64,000 nt of DNA, from assembly GCA_002633025.1 (NCBI GenBank), contig NMRB01000361.1:280358-344357 (forward strand). Direction: 5' to 3'. Position numbers and translations under genes: made by a program. Within the stretch, counting starts at the first letter, position 1. Every line of letters begins with the position of its first letter. The DNA comes from Notospermus geniculatus. Its lineage: Eukaryota; Nemertea; Pilidiophora; Heteronemertea; Lineidae. Positions 13,636-24,260 of the stretch are shown here, piece by piece. Below the pieces are notes generated by a model, which worked only from the letters and a program-made list of their open reading frames with translations, was not told the origin of the DNA and did no database searches.

Positions 13636-15429
13636 AAACTTTTTATCATCTGATCATACAGACTCACTGGATGCTTTCATTGCTGTTACAAAAGGCTCGC
13701 ATCACGTGTGGCCTTTTGGCAACGGCTGACTCACATAGCATTTAAGAAAAAGAAGAAAAAACAATCATTTCATTCAATTCGACATAATTTCAATATTTGA
13801 TATTTACACATTAAAATCATTGAATAAGAACGCCAACTTAACGGTCAATTTGGAGTATTTGTCATTTCCAGCCAGTCCCATCCCTCAACCCGGCTGTATG
13901 GCCCTCCTGAATCATCAAGGAAGACTCGCAGATTGACATCAAATGTGAACCACGAATGTCTTCTGTAATAAAGCCAACCTCATTTCTATCTCAACATCCC
14001 CTTGTCTCCCTCTCACATTATCCTTCACAATTATTACAAATGCTTCTATAAGCTGTATTTGTTTAACATTCATTTGTTTAGTGGTTTTGAAACAAGGAAA
14101 TTAACGCTGGGTAAGTTTAGGATGACTGGGTGAAATCGGTGAATTACTTTCCGAGGATGACTCGGCCTCTAGTCATACGTCTTGACGTTTCCTTTTGTAA
14201 ACAGCCCACGTCAGATGGGCAAAAATTAAATTAATTTCTCTGGTTGCTCTGGCGATGTGCTGGCGGAGCAGAGGTCGGTATGGCCTGGAGTCGTCATCAT
14301 TAGGTCACTCCCTGACAAAGTCAAGGATTACGGGTGACCACAAGCCGGATATTCGGTAAACTACGTATTAAAATACGGAGACGTTCGTTTTCGTCCAGGA
14401 AATGCCAGTACGTTTTCCCACCGCGCGCGCGCCGCATACGAACTAGTCTGACTTCGCTGTCCACTCCCGCGGTCCTCACTCCACGACAAAGACAGGATGG
14501 AGCGGCAAAGACGGGAACCAGTCTATCACATTTAGACTGATATCTGTCCTCGATCCGATCCGCTAAGCTCGTATTAGCGGAGCGGCTCGAGATGCTGCTT
14601 CTACATCACTGAATGTGATGCAGGCCTAGAAGCCTCAGCTTGATTTTGATTATTTGTAATTTGCCCAAGTTAAGTGCATCAAACGTGTTTGGAAATTTAC
14701 CAACAACACTCTCATTATACCCACACAGATGTAAATAAAGTAACCCAGAATAACATTACTGTGGTCTCATCTGCAAAACACCTTTGTACGAAGAGTCAGA
14801 AATGTGTGAATTGAAGTGTTTAGTCACACATCTGTAGCTTGTTTCAATACGTATACTAATTGATGCCATTGTACAATATTGAGATTTTCGACTCTCGATG
14901 TATGTATCCAATTGAAAAGTAAAGTCAATAGAGCCAGTGTGGCTGTTACTCTCCTCTGATCAAATACATGTATTGTCCTAACGGAGCCGATAGATCAAGT
15001 GGAAATCCTTGGATTAAGGACCCGGATGGCCCTTAACTCCTATAATAGATTGATACACCTGCTCGTAAACATTCAGTTTTGGTTCTCTCGCACTATAAAC
15101 GCAGACGATATAATTTCATTAAGCACTCAAAACGTGAAAAAAACGTTTAGCGTACAAAATTTACCTAAATTATGAAATTTGTTAAGTTTGCCAACATTCT
15201 GTGTTTGTTTCACTGTTATCCAGTAAAACTGTATTCAATCGCGTCAGAAATTTGCCAAAACACGTCATCTATTCCGTCGATCTTTTCCCAAACGCATTGA
15301 GTACAATCGTCTCTATAGACTTTAACCCGTCCCTTCCGGTCACATGACCCACCGGGCAGTTCCCTCCTCTGTAATGCGAGCAAGCGAGCGTGGAAATCTG
15401 ATTGCGCGAGATTACCGCCTCTATTAGCC
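13636..15429. other. Intergenic stretch, nothing recognised
   Basis: Only short chance open frames are present and no repeat pair was found. A GCGCGCGCGC run lies near 14420-14430. Confidence 0.35.
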
Positions 15430-15558
15430 TATAGAGTTTTCGGAAAGCCCCCGAAACGCCAACGCGAACGTCTATCCCTATGCTCTGTTCCTGGCATCGA
15501 ACAATGAGTTTGGCGTTTGCGTTTTGGGGGGGGGGGGGCTTTGCGAAAAGTCCCTATT
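15430..15558. mobile_element. MITE-like element, copy 2 (inverted relative to copy 1)
   Basis: The left end reads TTTTCGGAAAGCCCCCGAAA then CGCCAACGCGAACG. The right end is the diverged complement, expanded by a long G run near 15526-15538. In reverse complement the interior matches copy 1 at 10685-10817 (TTGTTCGATGCCA, GGATAGACGTTCGCG). So both are members of one family, inserted in opposite directions. Confidence 0.85.
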
Positions 15559-16624
15559 ACATGGCTATTTACACTCCTTGCTGACCAATAGTGTTACTAT
15601 TTTTAGAATTTGGCCTACTTGACCGTCAGTGGCCAGAGACAGAGCAGCTCCACCAATCAATACGATTCCGAATCCGATGTAAGCCGCTTTGGGCCATCCT
15701 TCTTGCCTTGTCCTTACTGTTGTGTCCCACCACCCTACATTATCGTTCAGAGTGAGAAACCGAGGGGAACTGAGCAGATGTTTACTCAAGGATGTCGGTA
15801 TTTAACTTGGAAAATCGGTAAAGTCATCTCCAGATCTTGCCATCATTCTCAGGAAGATCTATAAAAGCTTTGATAAAGTCAGACAATTAAAACTGTTCAG
15901 GGAGGAAATCTTAAAACTACTTCTTGAAATTTCGCTTTCTTTTCAAACGATATTGCATTAAATCATGGTGAAAGTTGGAGGAAAACGGAAGAGAATGGAG
16001 ACAGAAAAAGACACGGTGTTAAATGTGCGGAAGTTTTTGAGATTATAGCAGTAATGATTAGCCCTTGAATGTGTTATGAATGAACTGGGAGTGCATGTTT
16101 GATGTGAAGTAGTACATTAGTGAGCGGTGGTTCCTGGACTGTCGTGGATCTAAACACACGCAATCACTTCATCTTGTAACCTGCGGATGCTCAGAAGAGG
16201 ACTTACTCGTGAATGTATTTCCAAGCTTTTAGCGGTGTGCTGTGAGAAGTGTGCTCAGACGTGCACTACGCGTACTCGGAAAAGTTGTTTTAAAACACGT
16301 TTTAAAATTGAAATGGTAATTAACTATACAATAAAAAAAGCTGATTTACTTAGAGCACGATGTGTTTGACGTATCCATTTTTGGTGATATCCTTCGAGGC
16401 AACGAGGGTTGATCGATGAGCAGGTGCTGTGTTCAGGTTTGTGATTTAGAGTCTAAAATAAAAATTCTCTGAGATGCGATCTCGGGCAGAAGGTTGGAAT
16501 GATTTTAGAAGTAGTCAACAAAATATTGACTTCAGTAATTTCTAATAATAAAACCTTCCATCCAATATGGCGGCATTAACTAAGGGCTAAACAGGAAGTG
16601 ACATCACGTGCATACCCTCTATAG
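15559..16624. other. Intergenic stretch, nothing recognised
   Basis: No exon or RNA gene was found on either strand and the short open frames lack domain signals. An AATATGGCGGC motif (YY1-like) lies near 16565. Confidence 0.35.
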
Positions 16625-16835
16625 GAGCTGTCAGTCAGTCGACCAATAGGTGTCACTACGGCCCGATTCAATGCCTAAAATGCCTTCAATGCGTACCTAC
16701 GCTTCACAAGTTTGTGAAGCGTAGGTACGGAGCGAAACAAAACACTGCGAGAGGAGTGTAGGTTGATTGAGCACCAATCGGGAGAACTTTATTGGTCCGC
16801 TAGAACTTTGCTGCCGTCTTTTGGCGATAATCGCG
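16625..16835. mobile_element. Short repeat element, copy 1, with internal 36 bp palindrome
   Basis: The left flank (TCGACCAATAGG...TCACTACGGCCC) and right flank (TTGATTGAGCACCAAT ... TATTGGTCCGCTAGAAC ... GCTGCCGTCTTTTGGCGATA) match the element at 18011-18269. The outer CCAAT and ATTGG motifs are inverted to each other. In the middle, 16693-16728 is a perfect 17 bp inverted repeat with a 2-base loop (GTACCTACGCTTCACAA). The other copy has an unrelated hairpin at this place. Confidence 0.75.
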
Positions 16836-17920
16836 GTGAATCCATGCCTGCATAGGCCTAGCTAAAGTGATATAGAGGCAAAGTTATCAAAGTACACTCT
16901 ATCATTTCATGAAAAATGTCCCCTAAAATCGTCGTCTACCGCCTGAAGTGTCGTTGACACGTTTTATCAACTTGTTTAGGTCTCGAGTTGCTGGCGAGGC
17001 TTGGCTCTCTCCTGGATGATCATTTCACGGTACGAGGCGTGAATTGCCTCAAAAGGCCGGGTCAAGAGTGTTATTTCGAAAGCTTAGTGTGGTACAGTCC
17101 TCTTCTATGAATGGTGATAATTGTGTTAGGTATGGTCATTTTGTGAGTTTTGAGTGTTTAGCGGAAATTCCCAGTTGAACTGTATATATTTTTTGTTCCG
17201 TCGAGAGACGAGCGACAAAAAACAGCCTTATTGGTTCTAATGTTGGGCAAACCACGTGTTCTCTCGGACTACTCTGTGGTTTTGAAACTTGTAAAATTAT
17301 TATGTCGTCATCCTTCTCCGAAACAAAAGCCGCGAAATTCTGAAATTCTGAAAAAAAATTCTGTCAGAAAATCATAATTCGGCGCCTGATATTTTTGCAA
17401 GGAATGCCAGCATGGCGCCCTTTTATACTTCGCGAAAGACGCGCGTCAGTTCAGAGCGTTTCACCCTCTCGGCGCGCGGTTTTATGATCAGGAGTGATCG
17501 AGGCGGGCAAACTTGGGTCATAGTATTGTTATTTCCTTTGCTCTGGTCCAGCCCGGTGTAATGATCCCACCAGAATCTAATCAGGCAAGTAAACTGATAT
17601 TAATAATAAATCGGTAGAGAATAAACATATTTTCAAAGTTCTACACTGTGTCCAGCAATATCGGGTTATTCCTTGTATTATTTGCACGTATTAATATATT
17701 ACATATTAGGTGACTTAACTGTTCAAATACTGAATTATGTATGATATGAGAGAGTCGAGTGTTTGCTGAGCGTTCCCTTTTGATTACTGCTATTACGGAC
17801 CATAATCGCTCTTAATTTTACAATACGGCGAGAACTTTACAAATGGCGAGAACAATCAGCTACAAAAAAAACTCGAAGAGTTATTGCATATATAAAACAA
17901 ACAAAAAACACGAAAAACAG
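16836..17920. other. Intergenic stretch, nothing recognised
   Basis: I see no coding exon. A fairly GC-rich patch around 17390-17500 (GGCGCC, GCGCGCGG) could be promoter-like, but I find no gene attached to it. Confidence 0.3.
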
Positions 17921-17924
17921 CCAC

Positions 17925-18003
17925 CGACCCTGGGCGGAATTCGAACCTTGAACCGTTGTCCATACATTGTGCAAGAAGACGACGCACAAAGCCAACATAA
18001 CCG
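17925..18003 (-). repeat. tRNA-like segment, probably SINE-derived
   Basis: On the minus strand TGGCTTTGTGCG (A-box-like) is followed about 45 bases later by GGTTCGAATTCC (B-box-like). GGCGG and CCGCC at the ends could pair as an acceptor stem. The middle does not give a clean anticodon arm, so a tRNA-derived SINE head is more likely than a working tRNA. It directly abuts the repeat element at 18011. Confidence 0.45.
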
Positions 18004-18010
18004 CCAATAG

Positions 18011-18269
18011 AAGCTGCGAGTCAGCTGACCAATAGGATAGGAGTCACTACGGGCCCAATCCAACGCCTAGCGGAACCATTAGGCTTTTTTCACTGTGAGC
18101 ATTCCCTATTGTCAAAATCTCGCAATACAAAGGATCAGCATTCCCAATGAATAGAGCAGTGCCCACTGTGAAAAAAACCTATTCATGATTGATTGAGCAC
18201 CAATTAAGAGAATTTCCTTTTGTATTGGTCCGCTAGAACATTGCTGCCATCTTTTGGCAATAAGAGCGG
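18011..18269. mobile_element. Short repeat element, copy 2, with a different internal hairpin
   Basis: The flanks align with 16625-16835: CTGACCAATAGG, TCACTACGGGCCC, TTGATTGAGCACCAAT, TATTGGTCCGCTAGAAC, TTGCTGCCATCTTTTGGC. The middle is unlike copy 1: arms AGGCTTTTTTCACTGTG and CACTGTGAAAAAAACCT enclose about 65 bases. Flanks are shared but the hairpins inside differ. Confidence 0.75.
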
Positions 18270-18392
18270 CTTACTGCTCCTATTCCATTACACCTCTCTC
18301 CAACGGTAAAAGGCAATTCCTCAATCGGTCGTCACCCCACTGATGGAAGTGGATCGGGAGGAGACACAGATTTTACCACAGGAGGGAGACTT

Positions 18393-18526
18393 GGGCCAAC
18401 CGCACGGAAAGTCCGATTGCTACCGGCGCCAATCGGCAGTCAGTTATAACGCCGATTTTCTCATTAACTAAACCGCCGATAGGCACCGAAAGCACTATCG
18501 GACTACACTTTCTGTGCGGTCGGCCC
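18393..18526. mobile_element. MITE-like element with about 20 bp terminal inverted repeats
   Basis: GGGCCAACCGCACGGAAAGT at the left is mirrored, with a few mismatches, by ACTTTCTGTGCGGTCGGCCC at the right. The interior also has a GTCCGAT/ATCGGAC match. There is no coding capacity, and only this copy was noticed. Confidence 0.7.
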
Positions 18527-21500
18527 CGGTCGAGGATGCTTGGCGGGAAACTATATTTTGCTGTACCTTGGATACAGGGGGTGGGGTGGGGTTGGGACTA
18601 GAATACTGCGCTCGTACTACGCCCAGATCGAACCGATAAGACAGCGTAGACAAGGAGTGCTTTCGCCGACTTAACTTGAAGTTATTTCACAACAGACAGC
18701 GTACGTACGGACTGACCAAACCATAACATAACCAGGCAATAAACCAAAGTGTCACGACAGATTAGAGGCTAAGATCTCACGATATGTGACAAATCTCGTC
18801 AATCACAGCGAGATCATTCCTCATAATCGCCAACAGGCGAGTGAGATTCTCATTTCCTCTGCCAACGCGATCCCGACGTGTCCGTAAACATCTCGGACAA
18901 AACCCGCCAAATTCTCCACTTAATCCCAACAAAGTTCGGTGATAAACTCATATAACGTAACATTATCTGTAATAATCACTCCCAACATTTTCGCCCGCAG
19001 TATCAGACCAGTATTTATAATAAAAATACGTCATTGTCACCTGCCGCATGTCAGCCTCACGACAGATTAGACCAATTATCCAGTATTGCCGTCACAGGTC
19101 ACGTGATTTGCTAACAATATGGCGGATCAATAGACCGTCTGAGTGGTCCTTTCTCTCTCAATTAGGATGTTAAATGCACAACCGGCAGCGGCCATTCACA
19201 CAATTTGTGCACTGATTTTGAGTGATTGAATATTGCGCGGTTTAGCAATAAGTACTGGATTAATCTCGGTTTTGTAATCCTGAATATTAAGCTGAGAGCC
19301 TGGCGTATTTTCAGATTGATCATGATTTGAATGGTTGCCGTCTTTCATCACCGTCACCTGTTTGTTTCCTATCAAATATCCCCAATGGCCGTGTTACCAG
19401 AGCTCCAAGAGAGCGTGATGAAAACATCTAATCCCACTCAGATAATGAGCTTTATCGCTTGGCAAATTCACTCATTATCATGATTTTGTTGGGGAAAGTA
19501 GACCAAGTCTGGGGTTTGGGCGTCGGTGAAACAAACGGTGGTTGGTGATCGCATCAAGTTCAACCTTTGATCGTCAAAAAAATCTCAGAATCATACGACG
19601 ACCGGACTTGGAATGTTTCCATGCAATCAGGTTCCCACGAAGCCAACTGCTGCTTGGATCCGATTGGCGCATTTTGATCAGCGCCATCTATTGTCAAGAT
19701 TTGAAATGTTCCACAGATTTTTGCGGAGGTTTGGGCAGATGATCTGACTTTCTGCTCATGAAAGTTGACAGCGCAGGTTTTCTCCGTATATACTCCGGTT
19801 TCTTCCTGTGGTAAAGTTACTCGCCGATCCAATATAGAGCCAATAACGCCGCAATGGCTCTCAAATCACGGCTCTCAACTTAAAATACATTTTTTATACG
19901 ACAGACTGAATCATTTTTGAAACTATCTCACGTCCAATCTGGGATAACCGCGTATCAAGCCTTCGCACGGTTAAGTGGCTTCTACCAGCTTGACTAGGCA
20001 TCTCTCCCATGCCCCGCGTACAGCAGGAGCCAAGTGAAAATCTTTACAGCAATAGCGACTGCGCGAACTCATCTTGTCATGTTTACCTTCTCGAAGTCAA
20101 GTACTGACAAATGGTCGGTGGTTATCTGGAGTATTGAGGTGAGATACTCAACAATGGGCTTCATCAGAAGTGAATAAGCATTGTCTGTCAACATTAAATC
20201 AGACGATACTCGAAAAAGACAGGTGTAGAAATACCTAGAGTGCGCAATGTTTACAATTTTTTACGGAAATATGGCTGACGCCCGCTAGATTTTGAAACAA
20301 TGCATTCGGTAAAGGTATTGCACCGTTATAATGACCCGAGGAGGCAAAATTACAAGCGGAATGTAGCCAACATCGTTTGGTTTTCCCAACAAATCTGGTC
20401 GATTTTATGATCTTCGGTATTTCGCGATGTCCGAGTCGTCTGCTTGATGTTGTGTTGTTTGTTTTTGTTTACAGGTGTTCGTTGTTAGTGCGTGATGCCA
20501 GGAAACTCGAAATCTGACGCAAAACATCAAAACATGCAACAAAACAGGTGAAGAGACACGTGAAGTGAACGCAACCCAGAGTTCTCAATCACCTTTTGTG
20601 ATATTTCCGAAGATTTGACGCATGCGCGGTTGATTAGCTAGGGAAAATAAAACTGCGATGGGAAAGCTGACGGATTGATCCTGTCATGGCGATTTCAACA
20701 AACGCTGAATCGGCCGAAAATCGAGTAGGCCTATAGGCCAACAGATCATCAAATGAATATTCACAGAATATTCACAATTTTTCTAAGTCTGTATAGAATA
20801 GCGAATACTGTAACAACTTCTACCAGAAAATCCGCTTTTTCCAAACTTCATTTTGCCCCACTTCAGAATCATACCCGATTTGCATTTTGTATGACACTAA
20901 TACATATATCGTTCAAAAGATTTTGATCCATTTTCTTTATACTTTTAAGTACTACAAATGACGTTGTTGGCCGACATTAATGTATAATTGTGTGTACTTG
21001 ACTTGGGTTTTCATATAATGCATCGCATTGTTTTCAGTGGCACTCCGTTTTTTGTATGAGGTCCTCACCAATCATGGCGGCCACTTTCAAATCCTGGCTT
21101 CATCCGTTTTAGATAAAACACAATTTAGAAACGCAACCGTTGGAATCAAACGTAAAATCTGAAGCATTTTTTCCAGAAAAAAATAATACAACCGGTAATG
21201 ACATTTTGCTCTAAAACAAAAGCCACGGGCGAAGAACATTAGAGGTTTTAGATTGGATATTTTTGAATTTCCGACCGGTGAAAATTCACTGCACCATAAT
21301 TAACCGGAATCAATGGTAAATGCATCAATGTCTGGTTATAAGGAAGCGACTTTTTTGTGAAATAATTTTTATGTCACCAGAAATATATTACAGGACATAC
21401 TCCAACAATTATAGTTTTAGTTTTGCTTCGACATCGTCGATTTTTCAATTGGAGGCAACTAAAAACTGAATTACTCAGTGCCGCAACCGTTTCATATCAG

Positions 21501-21999
21501 CTTTTGAACTTGTTCTTTATTGCCCAATGATCTTCTGATGCATGTGGTGTCGAGTATTTTTCGAGTATTCGGTCTCTGAAGTTGACAACCAGACCAAGGA
21601 AGAGAAGGCCCACGATAGCTAGCCACTAACACGAATCAGTTGAAACCTTTAGCATCAACCTTAGCTTTTGGCAGTAACCGACTCGCTGGCGATGGTAGGC
21701 CAACTCGGGTCTTTTTCATGCTCGACATCTCAAAGTCCCTGGGAAGCGATGTAACTAAGGATTATTACGTCTGGCGTCATCCAATTCCAGCCAGAATTAC
21801 CAACCCTTAGGACATCAACAACGAAGTAACAAAGTTTATAATAGGCCAACAAAGTTCTACCATAAAAACGTAAAAATGTTTAAATGGCCACAAATGTAGC
21901 TACAGCCTCCCGCAGGGCCTGCGCCAACACTAGATCAGGCTATCCATAATCCACGAAATGGACAATCCAACCTATCCCGAGGCGTGTTACATTTGTCCA
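18527..21999. other. Intergenic stretch, nothing recognised
   Basis: No exon, RNA gene or clear repeat was found. ATGGCGG-type YY1-like motifs occur near 19120 and 21075. The longest open frames (about 90 codons near 19.6 kb) have no domain signal. Confidence 0.35.
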
Positions 22000-22014
22000 T
22001 TTCGGGCTTAGCGA

Positions 22015-22072
22015 CCAATCAGCAACATTCTTCCACATCACTGCCTTCGAGACTTCCCATCATGCCTCGCGG
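22015..22072. promoter_or_regulatory. Candidate promoter: CCAAT box plus ZNF143/Staf-type site
   Basis: A CCAAT box (22015-22019) lies about 35 bp before TTCCCATCATGCCTCGCGG (22054-22072), which closely fits the ZNF143 (SBS) consensus TTCCCANNATGCNNCGCGG as I remember it. Such sites sit mostly in active promoters. No coding exon was recognised next to it, so a non-coding first exon, a small RNA gene or a relic is possible. Confidence 0.4.
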
Positions 22073-23588
22073 CACGGTTGCCACTTCCTTGTAAGTCCAC
22101 TGTCTGGAGCTCTAACTAATTTTAGGGAAAATGGAACAATAAAGTGTGGTCATTCTAGCGAATTAAAACACCGGTGAAAGTGAGGTTGTCAGAGATCAAC
22201 TAGATAAGACCTACGTTTTATCGCGCATGTGTACAAATGCCCGGAAGTTAAGCTTTTTCCTTACCGTTTTTCGTACTTGTGTTTTGCGGGGTTCACCAAA
22301 TAGAAGTCAGAGAGACTTGAAGCTGTGAGCCTCGGCACTTGCGCCTTTGTTCCTTTTCGGACCCTTTTTCTCCATGATACGAGTTGCGATGCACCATTTA
22401 ATTTCTGAAAACATCATTTTGTGTCCCTGTCTTGTTTTTGCTGGGCCTTTCACCCCATAAAATACATAAAAGGGTCTCTAAATCTCCCTGAATGAACCCT
22501 CTCCCTTGTTATTTTTTATCTCGGGGCGGAAAAACACCTTGCGGACAGTGCGGTTAAAAACGAAATTTTTCATTCGTGTTTTCTTTACGAATTTAGCCCT
22601 GTCCGTCAGGAGTGGAATGTGTGGGGTGGGGTCCCCTTTATCCGCAGATATTTAGGTATCACACCTTCGGACAAAAGTTAACACAACCGCGTTATTAGGT
22701 GGTGAAATCTTTGACTTTCTTTTCCTGTATTTTATGACACCAACAAAAAGCCTAAAAACTGGAGGGAGGTTCACTTCACAACAGAACGACCCCTAAAATG
22801 GCGGATATATTGAACCCCTTGGAAAGCTATGACACGATCGGGCCGCCATCGGAAATCATATTTACTATTACTTAAAAAGAAATAATTAAGATTATGGGTA
22901 TTAAACTTTAAGGATATAAACTTTGAATAATTTGTTCAAGATTTCAATAAACATACTTCCTAACATAGGCCAGTGTTAACACAGTTACGCGCCAAACTAC
23001 AAACCATGTCGTGACTGGTTGTTACATGAAAACGTTGGCCCTTGTGTCTCTCCTCTTTCAAACCTGTAGGGTAAACGGTTTTTGCGCGGTGTTAATACTT
23101 AGAGAAAACATCCGCGGAAGGAATTTACCCAATTCTTTAGTTGAATACACAAGACAGGCTCTCTAACGTTTAAAACTCGAAGGGTTTTCTAATCTGAGCG
23201 CTAAACAGGACACACAAAGAAGGGTCGTCAGTGACTGATTGGTGAGGGTAACATAATCATTGCTTGTTTTGCCTTTCGAAACTTTCTCATTGTAAAAGGT
23301 GGGCCTTAATCAATTACCTGCGAAGACACTCGACGACAAAGTTGGATAATCTCTCGATTAATGTTTCGGAGTTAAGTTTAAAGTCTTCAGGACTTCTTCG
23401 GTGTGTGGGCAAGCAGTCTTTAGAGAAAGGGTAGGCTATCTGTAAAAGTGCCTATGTTTCAATGAAATGAATAAACCAGTACATTTGAAGCGAATCACAA
23501 CAAGATGGCTCCGCGGAATCCTTTTAAATATTTCTTGCTGGCATTCGCGGTGACATGTTCGCCGCCCCATCCCCCCGTCTGCCCCTTC
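22073..23588. other. Intergenic stretch, nothing recognised
   Basis: No coding exon was identified. An AAAATGGCGGAT motif lies near 22795. The stretch separates the candidate promoter from the first CRE-bearing repeat. Confidence 0.3.
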
Positions 23589-23706
23589 CGTGACGTCATG
23601 ACGTCATCAAGTTACACCGCTCGCAGCGCCGTCTTTTATCGCGACGCACGTTAACCATTTCCAGCAGTGAGCCAGCGCGTCCTACCGTCATATCGGGAGG
23701 ACATTA
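23589..23706. repeat. Dispersed repeat with CRE (TGACGTCA) sites, copy 1
   Basis: TGACGTCATGACGTCA is followed by TTACACCGCTCGCAGCGCCG and TCTTTTATCG, then CACGTTAACCATT and a TATCGGGAGGA tail. The same series occurs at 24150-24260. Two tandem CRE palindromes are present here against one in the other copy. Confidence 0.7.
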
Positions 23707-24149
23707 GATCGTTGAAATCATGATATACACTATTTGCATTTATTCCCAAAGTACACTTAATTGAGGTCGGAGATATACAAATTAATTGCAAGGTTTAAGA
23801 ATCACAGAGGGCAACTCTTCAGAGGAGAGAAGTTTTCAAATTCAGATATTTAAAATTGAACATTCTTTCTAATAATACCGTCATATCTGTGTGGACCTCT
23901 CCACATTTGGTGTTAATGACTTGGAAGAATATACCAGGCGCTGCCATGTATCAAATTACGTCCAATTTCAAAAACATTATATTTCGATGCGTTTTTAATA
24001 ACACTCCTCGGGACCCTGTAAGAAGCATCCTTTCATAAAGAGCCTTGACAAGTATATAGTTCTCTCCTGATCAGAAATAAACCCTGTCATGTTCAATTTT
24101 CGAAAGCAATGCTAAATTGGTTAAAATCCAAAGGGAGGAAACGTAACAT

Positions 24150-24260
24150 CGTGACGTCATTAGGTCACACCGCTTGCAGCGCCGTCTTTTATCGTGCACG
24201 TTAATCATTCCGTACAGATGAGTGCTCGGATGCGACCTCACTGTGATATTGGGAGAATTT
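24150..24260. repeat. Dispersed repeat with CRE site, copy 2
   Basis: GTGACGTCATTAGGTCACAC then CGCTTGCAGCGCCGTCTTTT, CACGTTAATCATT and TATTGGGAGAA align with 23589-23706 in the same orientation about 560 bp away. The pair may be a local duplication or two insertions of one element. Confidence 0.7.
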
